A stretch of DNA of 64,000 nucleotides from assembly GCA_030063045.1 (NCBI GenBank), contig JAQSEB010000001.1:124001-188000 (forward strand), given 5' to 3'. Of this stretch, positions 1-11,656 are shown piece by piece. The notes beneath the pieces were generated by a model. That model was not told where the DNA came from. It saw only the letters and a list, made by a program, of their open reading frames with translations, and ran no database searches. Positions within the stretch are counted from its first letter, which is position 1, and each line of letters opens with the position of its first letter. Source of the DNA: Pratylenchus scribneri (lineage: Eukaryota; Nematoda; Chromadorea; Rhabditida; Pratylenchidae). Made by a program: the position numbers and the translations under genes.

Positions 1-115
1 AAAGCCGAATTAAATAGAAATGTTCAAAGCAACTTTTTAGATTACTTATAAGGGATTCAAATGGTATATTGCCTTCTCGGATTGACTATTGCCTCGTTTA
101 GTTATTGGACAAAAT
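1..115. repeat. FB1 foldback element, right half only
   Basis: Matches the right arm of the FB1 family found about 20 more times in the window: a stretch resembling AACTTTTTAGA, then CAAATGGTATATTGCCTTCT and GACTATTGCCTCG. It lies in an intron of the ANKS1-like gene. The left half would be outside the window. Confidence 0.75.
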
Positions 116-222
116 TAATAGATAATTAGCAATCGGAAATACATAATTCCCCTACACATTCTAATAAGTTTGGAATTCCTCAAATCCTCTTTCCTACCTA
201 TAATTATGTAAATTTTGCACAG

Positions 223-2295
223 AAGCCTTCAACTGACAAATCTGAATCTCAAGGAAAATCCTCAACACCGGATGAAGGTGAAATCCGGTCATTGCCCGTT
301 GAATCATGCAATTCCATTGTCACATTGGCCATTTCCCCCACTTCCTCATCATCCACCGTTGATGGTTCATTCCCACCGTTGATCTCTCAATTCTCGCCCA
401 CTCCACCCAACCATTCCCCAAACCGAAAGTAATCCTCATATTCCCATCATTTTGCCTCTCCAATCCTTAAACCCCCATTCCAGTAGCAAAGGACTTCCTT
501 CGTCATTGCCAAACAAATTTCCCTCTACATCACCGCCGCCACTATCAGTGAATGGGTACACCAACGGTTTCCCGCAGCCGATGGGACATAATTCCCAGGC
601 AAAATCGCCACTTCAACAAGGCCAAGGACAGGGAGCAGCCGACGCAATAATTCACGTAAATCAAATGGAAGAGGAGGGAGAAAAGATTGGAGAAGGCAAC
701 AATAGGAAGGAAATGGAATTCGATGAGGAGGAAATTCGATGGAAGGAGGCAAGTGTTGAAGCGGAATTTGCATTAATTTACGGGATTGCAGATTGATGAT
801 TTGCTGAAAAGTTTCCAAAGGGAATCCTTCTACGGGCAATCACAAAATGGCCCAATAACAAATCCCCCATCGAATGGATTGGCCAATGGAATTGCCTCAC
901 CCAAATTGGCCAATTCCTCCATGACAAATGGCCACAGCCATTCAAATTCACCGCCTCCAAGTCCATGTTCCTCTTTGTTAATTGTGATTTGGCTGAGGGA
1001 GGAAATTGGACTGGAGGAATCGGTGGCCACACAAATTGGTCCAATTCTATTCGGAAATGGCTTTGATCGAGTGGAATTTATGGTATGGGCATTGGCCTTT
1101 GACTACCGTAATTCCTTCCTTCCTCAATTGAAGAAAGGCGCATTGAACACAAAATTGATGGGCGAAATGGGCATCGAGAGGAAATGCCAATTGCGAATTT
1201 GCCGACATCTGAATGATCCAACATTGCCGGAATGCATTCCAATGGCCTGTGAGAACACTCATCCAATTCCCAAAATCCTTTTCATTCGCTTTAAGCCGAA
1301 TTTGAATTTGTCTCTGATTGGCTAAATTCCTTGCATTTGCTCGATCAACTTGGCTGCTTTTCGCGTGCCAATTTGATGTATTCTGCCGATTTGGTGGCAG
1401 CCAATTTGAGCAGAGGCGATTTGGAGAAAATGGGCATCACCCAATTGGGCCATATTGCACGCATAATTCGCTCATTGGAATTGGCCACAAAATCCCAGAG
1501 AATTCAACAATCATTGAATTCAAATAAAAAGTAGGTGTCAAAATCGAATCAAATTAATCCGTGGGCATTTTCCAGAGAATCTCATTCATTGATGGAAAAT
1601 ACGATAAATTCTTCTTCCCCTCATCAACGTGATGAATCCCGTGAGCAAAGCAGTGCCAATGATTCGAAGGCAAGCAGCACAATTAGTCGATCCTCCCGTG
1701 CAGTCTCACTTTCACCTCAAGTTGATATGGCCGAATTGCGCATAAAATTGGTGGAGGGTTGTGTCCGTTTCAAAGCTCATTATTTGGGTGTGACAGAAAT
1801 CTCAAATGTGGAAGGCACGGAGGATTGCCGAAGGGCAATGAATGCCGCAAAAGTGGGAAATAATTATTGTAAAAATTATCGTTTTTATTTGTTTTCTCAA
1901 GGAAAAAGCCGGTCATTTGGCTGAAGTTCCCCATGTTATGATGGAAATTTCCGTGTTGGGTGTGAACATTCTCGATGAAAAGGTGGACAATTAACACAAA
2001 TGCAACGAACAATGAATATTTTAAAGGGAAATGCAATTTGTTATCAGCCGATTAGCAATATTCAAGTTGTTTGCCAAGATGAACTCGACCTGAATTGTTT
2101 TGCCTACATTTTCAAGGATGGAAACAAGGATTTTAGCCATGTGTTTTGTGTTTTAACAGCGGTAGGATATTTTTTACATGAAGGCCAATTTTCAATACTT
2201 TTTAGATGATTGCCAAGGAGATTATTATGACACTTGGAGAGGCCTTTAATTTGGCTTATAAAATTGCTCTGGAGAAAGAAACTGAAGGATTTTGA
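223..2295 (+). CDS. ANKS1-like SAM/PTB adaptor, 3' part
   Basis: Multi-exon gene whose 5' end lies outside the window. The first visible exon is 223-428, after acceptor GCACAG, and is Ser/Pro-rich. A second exon starts at 484. One SAM domain lies at about 990-1220 (residues GNGFDRVEFM and GEMGIERK), with a probable intron at 1083-1133. A second SAM domain starts after a probable intron at 1248-1294 (residues SDWLNSL, DLEKMGI). A PTB domain follows from about 1720 to 2295 (FKAHYLGVTEI, FAYIFKDG, EIIMTLGEAF). Inferred PTB introns are near 1851-1901, 1984-2027 and 2162-2205; the stop is TGA 2293-2295. Tandem SAM then PTB is the architecture of the ANKS1 family, adaptors acting at membrane receptors; the ankyrin repeats would lie upstream. 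The join between 655 and 792 is unresolved (donor GTAAAT at 656 is in phase). The SAM/PTB assignment is strong; exact exon ends less so. Confidence 0.82.
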
Positions 2296-3467
2296 TGAAA
2301 AGAAAACATATATTTATAATAGAGTGATGAATGCCGATGCCAATTGCCGAGTGATTAGATGCTCAAAAATAATAACAAATAAACCTATAAATATTGAGAA
2401 TTTTTGGGTTTCTTTATCCGTAAACATTTCCTGTTGAAAGTTTTTAAATTCCCCTCATTTTTATAAAAAATAAAATTATATAATGCCAAAAAAATCAATA
2501 AAATACATTAAATATACTGTCGCGTAAAAATATCGAAATGCTGGTTCATATTCAGTGATTTAATCAATAATCATTAATTAGCTGCACGACATGAATTCAA
2601 TCTTTTTTTTTAAAATTCTACCAATTTTATTATTTTTAACTTTATTTATTATATTAATAAAAAATAAATCTATGCGTCTGCGACTTTTACAAAACAAAAA
2701 ACCAAAACAAAATGGAATTTTTGCGCTTTCATTTCATTTGGTTGGATGAAAATGAAAACAATGCGCTATTCAATAATAGCAACCGGATGCTAATATTATG
2801 TGCTATCTATGAGGTTAGCCTTTCTATTCTTTTTCCATTTCTCTAACAAAAAAGTAAGCATCCGTCGGGTGAGGCCATTCTCTCTGCTACCGAAAAGTGG
2901 CCTTTTTCTATTTTTATACGTAGACTCTACATATTTTCCAATAATTTATTTCTCTAGCTCTGCGGGCTGAAAACAACCAGCATATCATTAAGCAAAAAAT
3001 TCCACTCCCTCACCTCCTCTCCCACCTATAATTTTTTTCGATAACATTTTCGAGGCGCGTGCGAATGCGAATCCGTAAGCACCCGACCCCAACCCAATGA
3101 ATTCTCCCTATTTTCCTTTAATTCTTTTGTGACTATTACAATTACACATCTACCATCCATATCTAACTTTTTCCTCTATGGATGGCAAGCGCGAATGAAT
3201 ATGTATCATCCACAGTGGTCGGTCTTTGATTTTTCCCCTCACCTTTTGTCACCGGCAGCATCAGAACTAATCGACTGTCACCCACCCCAATCATTCATAA
3301 TCATAAAACCATTACTAAAAACTATTCCTCACGTAAATTTACAATTTAATTTTTGCATTGATCCTCCCATAATTTTCCTTTCGCGAATGATAAACCCATA
3401 AGATTCTAATTATTAATTATTTTTTAGCTAAATTAGAGAAGAATTTAATTAAAATAGCAACAACAAA
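2296..3467. other. Intergenic, AT-rich; no gene recognised
   Basis: Separates the ANKS1-like gene from V-ATPase c. It holds polyadenylation-like AATAAA motifs near 2378 and 2470 and then AT-rich DNA. A TTTTTTAG sequence about 40 bp before the V-ATPase start could serve as a cis or trans (spliced-leader) acceptor. No convincing coding frame was seen. Confidence 0.6.
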
Positions 3468-4042
3468 ATGTCATTTGATATCGCAGCAGCAGAACAAGCC
3501 GCCTATGCACCGTTTTTCGGCTACATTGGTGCCGCATCCGCCCAAATATTCACTGTGTTTGGAGCAGCCTATGGGACAGCAAAATCGGCGGTTGGCATTT
3601 GCTCAATGGGCGTAATGCGACCGGAACTGATCATGAAATCCGTCATCCCCGTCATTATGGCTGGTTAGCATTATTTAAATACAAATCAATTAATGCAAAA
3701 TATTTTAAGGTATCATTGGTATCTATGGACTGGTCGTGGCAATGGTGCTGAAAGGAAAGGTGCAACCGGCGAGTCAAGGCTACACACTGGCACAAGGTTT
3801 CTCCCATTTGGCTGCTGGTCTCACGTGCGGGCTCTGTGGACTTGGTGCTGGCTATGCGATTGGAATTGTCGGCGATGCCGGTGTCCGAGGCACAGCCCAA
3901 CAGCCGCGACTTTTTGTTGGAATGATCCTCATCCTGATCTTCTCCGAGGTTTAAGTTGCTTATAAATCTATGCAAATTTGTCATTTTCTAGGTACTTGGT
4001 CTATATGGAATGATTGTTGCTCTGATCCTTGGCACATCATAG
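3468..4042 (+). CDS. V-type proton ATPase 16 kDa proteolipid subunit c
   Basis: Three exons (3468-3663, 3710-3948, 3992-4042) give 161 residues, the usual length of nematode subunit c. The protein forms the proton-carrying ring of the V0 sector in acidified organelles. Four hydrophobic helices are visible, beginning with [14 protein letters not shown]. The proton-binding glutamate sits in the last helix in IFSEVLGLYG, where the Glu codon (residue 145) ends exon 2. QGYTLAQGF and GDAGVRG are typical family loops. Both introns are about 45 bp. It is the first of four same-strand genes in 6.5 kb. Which nematode paralogue (vha-1, -2 or -3 type) it is cannot be decided by eye. Confidence 0.97.
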
Positions 4043-4368
4043 AGAATGAAGAAAAAGGATGTTGACGAATATGACCAAAAATTTATTGACATTTTTTCTG
4101 CTATTTTTTACGATAAATCTAAATAAATTCCATCCTCCTCGCCATCCATTCTCCAATCCAGCGACATTATATAATGTTAGAATGTGTTTCAATTTAAATA
4201 TGTTTCACATAAAAGTATAAATTTTTCCTAAAAACTTGAAGTTTATTCATTTGATGGATTGAGTCTTATCCAAATCAAATATTTAAATATTGAATCGTTC
4301 ATAGATTTGTTGTATAATTCACAATTTAATCGAAAAACTTTTCAATTTTGCAATAGCATTTTTAGAGG

Positions 4369-5536
4369 ATGTCGATGGTTAAATCTTGTTCATTAACCAA
4401 GAATTTGGTTCCATTAACTCAGGCAGCGCCACGGCCAGCAATAGATTGGGAAATGAACCAGCGAATCAAAAGGAACAAAGAATGTTGGGATAATCCAGAT
4501 TCGATTGTGCACAGATTACCAAAACATTATCAACAAGTTTGCTTTAACAGTGATTTTAATGATTAAAATTGAATAATTTAGAGGTATTGGAAGAACTATG
4601 TGCTCGCAAAACGTACACCAATCCATTATGAACCACCAAAGATTCGATTTTATTGGGACACCAAAAGAATGGTTGAATTGGAGACGGAGGTTTTTTTTAT
4701 TAATTAAATCAATATTTCAATAATCCACATATTCAAGGAATATCCAATCCTGCCTGTTCATTGCCCAGAACAAGACCAAGGCCTTTGGGGTGGCGAAGGC
4801 GTTGTGAAAGGCTACCAAGAATCGGGGCCCAAAATCAAGAAGAAAGTATTGCCCAGACATTGGCTTCCCCGTCTCTGGTTCCCCAAACTGAACATTCTGA
4901 TAATCTACTCCGAAATACTCGACAAATACATGAAAATTGTTGCCACCGAACGAGTTAGCCGACTCATTGACAAACATTTTGGATTGGATTTATACTTGTT
5001 GGAAACTGCGGACATCGACATTAATTCAAAATTGGGCATGGATTTGAAGAGACAAATGTTGATTTCACTGGCGAAACAGGTTATAATTTAATTAATTTGA
5101 TAATTCAATTTATTTACATTTTTTGACGAAAACATTCAACCAAATAATAATTTATGAAGTTTAAATGAATAATAATTTTCCTCTTTTTTTAAAGAATTAT
5201 CATCCAACGAACCCGGAGAGGCATGAATACGTCAAAACAAAATATCAGAAATTTGTTATTCCATTGGAAGAGGCAGAATGGTGGGGCCTGGATTTGAACC
5301 GGGCATGCAGAAAGCAACAAGATTTGGAGGACAATGCCCCGGCCAAACCACTCAAACATTATTTTGTACAACAATTGATGAAGGAATTGGAAGAGGAAGG
5401 ATATAGCATACAATTGGCATTGGCCGAGGAAGATGAGAAAAAGGCAAAGGAAGATGATTGGGGAGAATGGGATGATGAATTGAAGGAACGAGAGGAACAA
5501 TACAAGAAGACAAAATGGATGGGATGGAGGGGATGA
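4369..5536 (+). CDS. Mitochondrial ribosomal protein L28 (bL28m)
   Basis: Four exons (4369-4536, 4582-4689, 4738-5079, 5195-5536), all joined in phase 0, give 319 residues. It is a component of the mitochondrial large ribosomal subunit. Family landmarks: TPIHYEPPKI, a QGLWGGEGVV block, YSEILDKYM, FGLDLYLLET, GMDLKRQMLISLA, NPERHEYVKTKYQKF and IPLEEAEWWGL. These are in the same order as in animal MRPL28. The C-terminus is a charged Glu/Lys-rich extension, making the protein longer than the 256-residue human form. A TTTTTAG sequence 6 bp before the ATG could be a spliced-leader acceptor. Only about 210 bp separate its stop from the next gene. Confidence 0.93.
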
Positions 5537-5745
5537 ACACGAAGAATGGAAAAGAAACATTTAGATCATCCGTTTATTTCACATTGTTTTCATTTTTTTT
5601 GCTTATTAAATTTAAATTTAAACTTTTTAAATCTAATTTAATGTATAATGTTTTTAAAAAAGGGTTAAATTCCCTCATTTTTTCTTATCCATTTTAATTT
5701 TCATTTATTATTTGTATAGAACATTATACAGATTTTTTTCCAAAA

Positions 5746-8700
5746 ATGTCATCCACTTCTATGCATAATCATCCCAAAAATTTGCAACCTCAACAGTCGA
5801 TGATGTATAAACGGGAGCCAGAAAAGCGGTAGGTGGCATTTATTTTGATAGACTCAAAATGAATGAAAAATTAAATTTTAGATGATCCAATAACACTATT
5901 TTATTTACTATATTTCGATCAAAAAAAATGTAAAAGTGACAATCCAAATCCGAAAAAAATTTCACCCTAGGTGGATTCGAACCCGAGACCTAAATTTTGC
6001 AAAAGTGAAGCCCCCTCCATCTCAGAAATTTTCAAAATTTTGCAAAAATTCTTTAAGTCAGCATAACCTAGTGAAAATTAAATTTCTCGATGATCCCCCA
6101 CTAAATATGTACATGGTGTGATTGCCATGTCAGCTTCTTTTTCTGTTATAATTTTGGGGCCTTATCAAAAAAAATTATTTGGAAGTTCATTGCCTCCACC
6201 CTTCATTTTCCCCTTTGATAATTGCTGCTGTTATTCCCACCTATCGGCGGAAAATTGATGGATGTCCATGAAAATTGTCCCCGATTGCCTAAAAAGGAAT
6301 AATCCTGTTAATGGCGGCGCCCCGGCAGTAATTTTTGCCGCTCAATTAAACTAATTGGCAGACGCAATTTTATTCTCATAAAAATGATGGCCCTCTTTAC
6401 CACAAATTTTAAAAATACCCAAAAAATTTTGCCCCACCAAAATCCTTGTCCTCCTTCAAATAAAGTCATGGAAAATGGAGGAGGGAAAAAGCCACAAATT
6501 TCAACAATTCCATTCCTAAAAAATTTCGACAAAATTCATCAAAATGGAAATTGCCTTTCAATTGCTAGTGTAGTGGAGGAGGAAGAAGAGAAAGGGCTAG
6601 GACCTCCGGCTAATTTTGAAGAAAAGTTGGTATTTTAGTGGAAAATTTTAAAATAATTTTAAGTAACGATTTAATTAAATTTTGCAAAATTTCAGTGTTT
6701 TTGTCAATCGGGCCATTATGCTTGACCGGATCCAATTTTTCGGATTCGACATGGATTATACGCTCGCAGGTATGAAAAGCTCTCCATCTTTTCATTCAAT
6801 TTATCTTTTAGTCTATAAAACACCTCGAATGGAGGCAGAAGCATTCAAATTGGTCATTGAGCGATTAATTGAAATTGGGTGAGGATTGAGGAATTATAAA
6901 TATTTAACAAAATCGGAATTGTTTCCTTAATGGAAATCTTAATATATTTTCTGAATGAAAATCAACAAATTAGCCATTACAAATTCATCAAATTCAGATA
7001 CCCCGAGGAGATTCGCTCACTGGTCTACGACCCAGTGTTTGCCGTTAGAGGACTTTGGCTCGACACAGACTATGGAAATTTGCTTAAAGTTGATGGATTC
7101 GGGAACATCCTGGTTGCAGCCCATGGCCTTCATTTCCTTTCACCGGCCGAAATTGAGGAATGTTACCCGAATAAATTCATCCAATTGTCCGACAAGAGGA
7201 TCTATGTATTGAATACTCTTTTCAATATGCCAGACACTTATTTGATTGCTAGACTCGTCGACTTTTTGGATAATTCAGCAGATTATCAAATGTAAAAATA
7301 AAACAAATTCAATTAACAAATAATTTTTTATTTTAGTACTCAAGATAAAAAGGGTGTTCGTCGAGGTGACATCATTATGTCCTACAAATCCATTTTCCAA
7401 GTAACTTCAATTTTTAAGCCAAATTACAATAAAAATTATATTTTTAGGACATCAGAGAAGCGATGGACGCAGTCCATGATGTGAGTAATTCAATGTGGAA
7501 AAATTGTTTAAAAAATCAAAATTTAGGCTGGCGGAATTCTCAAACGAACAATTGTTGAAAACATTGATGAATTCGTGGAAAAGGATGAGCGGATTTACCA
7601 CTTTCTACGTCAATTGCGCAACACTGGCCGAAAAACATTTTTGCTAACCAACAGTGAATATCAATACACAAAAGTAGGGGAATATTTTGTTATAAAATAT
7701 TTGTACAATTTAAAGGCCATTATGACCTATTTGTTGGGCGAGAATTGGCGGGACTTCTTCGACATCACAATTGTGGATGCCCGAAAGCCGCTTTGGTTCG
7801 CAGAAGGAACCGTTTTTCGCGAGGTGAATGCTGAAACGGGAGCTCTCAAAATTGGCAGTCCCAGTGGCCCATTAAAAAGTGGTGTCGTGTATTCTGGAGG
7901 TTTTAAAAATCAATTTGCTCAAAAATGTTTTCTTAAGGTTCTTGTGACACATTTCGCCGACTTGTCAAAGCGCGGGGCAAAGATGTTCTCTACATCGGGG
8001 ATCATATTTTTGGTGATGTTCTCCGCTCCAAGAAAACTAGAGGATGGAGAACTTTTCTTGTTGTGCCCGAATTGAATCATGAATTGGCTGTTTGGACTGG
8101 AAAGCGGGAATTATTCGAAAAGTTGCGTGATTTGGATTCAAAAATGGCAAATCTTTACAAAGATTTGGATGCAAACACCCGAGACAAGCCCGAAATTGCG
8201 AGCGTGCTAAAATCAATTCGAGTAATATTTAACTTAATATTATATTTTAAATTGAGTTTCCTTTTTTTTCATGCTAAAAACTTTAACCATGTTTTCCTAC
8301 TATAAAAATAAATTATTTAGGATGTGACTGTGGAAATGGACCAAGAATATTCCGTGTTCGGCTCATTATTTCGCCACGGAACCCGCACCACATTTTTTGC
8401 CTCACAAGTGGAACGTTACGCCGATTTGTATGCCTCAACCTGCTTCAATTTGGTCCATTATCCAACTTTTTACTTCTTCCGGGCACCAATGTTTGTTTTT
8501 TCCATTCAATTAATATTCTCTCTTTTTTATGTCCCTAATGCCGCACGAATCCACCGTTGATCACACAGCAATGATCCCATCCGATCAAGTGGAACGAATC
8601 AATATACACAGAGAAGAAGGTGGGTATTCATTTTTTTAGAGTTTACTACTTAAAATTAATGAATAAAATATTTTAATATATTTTTAAAGCAAAAGCCAAG

Positions 8701-9254
8701 TTTGATGTAGGAGATTAGACGTATAAAATGGTTCGGTGGTTCGAATTTCAGTGACGGCAAATGATTTAAAATAATATATAACAAAACATCGGAACTTGAA
8801 ATTACGAATTAGGTTTAAATTAGAGCTATGCTTTAGAAAAGATAACGTTTAATATGGTGACTGAATTGTCCAAATTTTATTGCATCAAAAATATAGATTT
8901 TAAGTTATCGGAAAATTATGATAAATTCAATAATATTTGAATAAATTAACTACGTGTCCTTTACTTTATTCCTTCTAATAAATTATTTTCAACACAGTTC
9001 GAGGATGGAATCAACGAATGGCGAAGGCCTCCACATTTTGCTTTGAGGAGGATGAGGAAGTGAACGGCGGTGGCACTTCCCCCGGCCAAGGCTCAACACC
9101 ATCAAATACTTCTCGACCCGATCCTGGTGCCGACGAATCGGAGGCGGACGAAATCAGTGTACGAGGCATTGCCGGCGGCGAACGATCCCAACAACTGAAT
9201 GACCAAGGCGATGTGCTGGTGCCAACCCATTCATACGTGGAAAATGGAATTTGA
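5746..9254 (+). CDS. Cytosolic purine 5'-nucleotidase (NT5C2-like, HAD family)
   Basis: Twelve exons give 581 residues: 5746-5828, 6696-6769, 6812-6878, 6998-7291, 7337-7400, 7448-7480, 7527-7673, 7716-7899, 7938-8221, 8321-8490, 8531-8619, 8998-9254. The family hydrolyses IMP/GMP to nucleosides in the cytosol. The catalytic HAD motif is [10 protein letters not shown] (Asp46 and Asp48). Later landmarks are [39 protein letters not shown] and [23 protein letters not shown] and [11 protein letters not shown] mark the C-terminal part. The start is set by exon 1 ending two bases into an Arg codon that exon 2 completes before VFVNR. The C-terminus is acidic. Intron 10 (8491-8530) has no AG 3' splice site: it ends TTTTTTAT and is followed by G. 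Intron 1 (867 bp) contains a tRNA-like repeat. Confidence 0.94.
5930..6110 (-). repeat. SINE-like repeat with tRNA box B
   Basis: On the minus strand the sequence carries AGGTCTCGGGTTCGAATCCA, an excellent pol III box B (GGTTCGAATCC), at about 5967-5988. A related copy with GGCTTCACTTT-like upstream and AGGTCTCGAGTTCGAATCC is at about 46225-46275 (+). No convincing box A or full cloverleaf was seen, so this is not called a tRNA. It lies in intron 1 of the NT5C2-like gene. Confidence 0.55.
8735..8790 (+). other. Box-B-like fragment in an intron
   Basis: GGTGGTTCGAATTTC in the last NT5C2-like intron resembles a tRNA box B, and the following GTGACGG stretch could be a decayed continuation. It may be another copy of a tRNA-derived repeat, but the match is short. 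Confidence 0.25.
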
Positions 9255-9649
9255 ATGAGGAGAAGAGAATGGTGCAATAATCACAATTGATGCCTACAAA
9301 TATTTTTATGTTTTTTATTGGTAAATCTATCGCATTTTATCCGCAATTGTCGTTCCCACCTCCCCTTCTTCACATGGCAATTTAATTTAAATATGTAGTA
9401 TTATTTTCTCTTTATTTGTCCAGTATTTTTCTTATTATATCCATCGAATCAATCATCCAATTTTATGGCTCAAAACGTGTTTAACATTTAAATAAAAATA
9501 TTATCTTCATTTATATTTATGTTCATTTGTTTGTGTGTGCATAAATTTGAAGGCTTTTATTTTATGTAAATGCTTTTTTGGTGATTAATTTAATCAATTT
9601 CCAATACATATTTTCGAAAATGTTCATTTAATTAATAATAAGCCCTAAA

Positions 9650-9956
9650 ATGCCACCTTTGCCCCCAGGCTCTGGCCCACCAATGATGCCCCCTATGGCC
9701 ATTCAACGGCAATTGAAAGAGGATTGGGACAATCGGGAATTCATTCAATTGGTGCGTTCATTTAACACAAAATTTAATAAAAATTGAATTTCCGCATCAG
9801 TTGGCCGACAATGTCCGTCAAATTACCGAATTTTTGGCAAATTTTGAGCTGAATTGCAAAGGAAAATTGGCCACTTTGAATGATTCAATCAGTTCTATGG
9901 AGAGAAAAGTGGAATTCCTGGAGGCCCAAATTACAAAAGGGGAAACACTGAAATGA
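9650..9956 (+). CDS. BRICK1 / HSPC300, WAVE complex subunit
   Basis: Two exons (9650-9751 and 9801-9956, phase 0, donor GTGCGT, acceptor GCATCAG) give 85 residues. BRK1 is the smallest subunit of the WAVE/SCAR complex, which activates Arp2/3 at the cell cortex. The core matches the family: KEDWDNREFIQL, ITEFLANFELNCKGKLATLN, then ERKVEFLEAQITKGET at the C-terminus. Heptad spacing indicates the usual coiled coil. The N-terminus carries an extra proline/methionine-rich stretch of about 15 residues compared with the 75-residue human protein. It lies about 395 bp after the NT5C2-like stop on the same strand. Confidence 0.94.
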
Positions 9957-10403
9957 TGAATTTGATACTTTTAAAACTTAATGAATTCACATAATTATTT
10001 AATGATTTTTGGCACATTAATTGCATAAAAATTGACAAATCCAAAAAAACATGTTGTTTATTTTTCAAATAATGCCATGGCCTTGGCCACAACCACCCTT
10101 TAATCCAAATTGTTTGTTTTTTTTATTCCATTGTGCATCCATTTTGCCCAGAGTTGTTTATTGTTATTTTATTTTTCTTTTCGTCGCTCTTTGGCCCCCG
10201 AACCCCCAAGGCACAATCAAAAATATAAATAGGCTCTGCCATTTTAAACCCATAAATCCAGCTGGTTCAATTTCCCATTTATCCTCTTCCCCGCATCCTT
10301 CTTTCACACCAATTTTCCTCCCCCTCTTTGGATTGGACCATTCTTCCATTTTTTTCAATTCGCCGGTCATTGACCCTTTGTTGGCCCGGTTCATTCGCGC
10401 TGG

Positions 10404-10411
10404 TATAAATA
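10404..10411 (+). promoter_or_regulatory. TATA-box-like motif upstream of the GRGYDRQGN-repeat gene
   Basis: TATAAATA lies about 140 bp before the ATG at 10552, in an otherwise non-coding 600-bp stretch. A similar ATATAAATAGG occurs near 10221. It is called from sequence and position alone. Confidence 0.35.
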
Positions 10412-10551
10412 GGCATGTTCTTTTTGCCCAAAGTGCCTATTTTTTTTATTAAAATTCCCATTTCTCCTACACCTTTTGAAAATTTCACTCATTAAAAACA
10501 TTTCCAGAATCTCATCAAAACCAAAATCAATCCGAATCAAATCACTCAAAA

Positions 10552-11474
10552 ATGCCTCGACGTGAACCTAGTCCATTTGGCAAAGGCTATGACCGTGAGG
10601 GGAATTTAGTGGGCGCAGCCAAGCAGGCACATGCGGCCAAAATGGCACGTGAAGGGAAACAGGCAAGCACTTTGGAGAAGGGTAGTGGCGAAACGGGACG
10701 ATTGAATATTTTGGCCTTTTCTTTTAGCCATATCTCAACAAGGAAACAACCAATTCAGGAAAGCGATATGCCATTTGAAAGTCTTAAAAGCCCTTTAAAA
10801 AGTGGCTTACTAGCTTTTGTAAAAATTTAGTAAATTTGAAAAAATGAGCTGATTTTTCTTTAAAAATCGAGCCGCTTACACTCAAAGATCTGTAACTTAT
10901 TAGAAGGCTTAAATTTCACAAAATAAAATTAGCCACTTCATAGAAGATACTTTGGGCTTTCAAATGATATATCGCCTTCTAAGATTGACTATTGCCTCGC
11001 TGAGATATGGGCCAAAAACATAGGCACTTTATCTGCGGTACTCAATTTCCCCTACCTCGGAATATAGCGGTGAATTTAATGAACAAATTTTAAATTTAGC
11101 CAGGAGACGATGAAGTGGAACCGCAAAGTGGAGGAGGAAGCCGCCGTTCACCAAGCCCTTATGGCCGAGGATATGATCGACAAGGGAATTTGGTCGGGGC
11201 CGCCAAAATGGCCCATGAAGGAAATTTGATGGGAGCAGCCAAAACGGCACACGAAATGAAGGAACAACATCAAGGCGGAGGACAACAACATAGTGGCGGT
11301 GGTGGCCGAAAAAATCGTTCGCCAAGTCCATATGGGCGTGGATACGATCGTCAAGGAAATTTGATTGGAGCTGCTAAAATGGCGCACGAAATGAAGGAGC
11401 AACGTGAAAGGGGACAGGTGAGAAAATGGACTTGTCATTTTGATATTCCCTCTGGCAATCATCAGGTTCAATGA
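10552..11474 (+). CDS. Small repeat protein with GRGYDRQGNL motifs, function unknown
   Basis: Exon 1 is 10552-10681 and exon 2 starts at 11104 (joined in phase 1). An in-frame 48-nt intron with strong donor GTGAGA is likely at 11417-11464, and the stop is TGA 11472-11474. The protein has three copies of a motif like SPSPYGRGYDRQGNLVGAAK (first copy degenerate: GKGYDREGNL). Each is followed by Ala/His/Met-Lys-rich KMAHEMKEQ-type segments; copies two and three are nearly identical and separated by Gly/Gln/His. There is no signal peptide or membrane segment, and the protein is basic and hydrophilic. The first intron is almost entirely an FB1 element. No known family is recognised; it could be a lineage-specific structural or nucleic-acid-binding protein, but nothing proves that. 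Confidence 0.7.
10712..11022. repeat. FB1 foldback element, near full length
   Basis: Begins TTTTAGCCATATCTCAACAA and ends GCCTCGCTGAGATATGGGCC. The two arms are inverted copies of each other. It lies inside the first intron of the GRGYDRQGN-repeat gene. Confidence 0.85.
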
Positions 11475-11656
11475 ATCAGAATTGAGAAGAAATTCGGTTA
11501 AAATTATGGCTGAAGAATGGATGCTTTTTAACAATAATATTTTTGATCATTTATTTTGATCCTTACAATAATTCATTCCATGCACAAAATAATAATATTT
11601 ATTTGTTTTAAATTAAAATTGCAATAAAATTGATTGACTCTCCCATGTATATATTT

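Noticed and set aside
4717..4977. Minus-strand frame opposite the MRPL28 exon
   Set aside because: Antisense shadow of a well-supported conserved exon.
5936..6000. A tRNA gene on the minus strand
   Set aside because: Only box B and part of a T arm are present. No acceptor stem, anticodon arm or box A could be paired.
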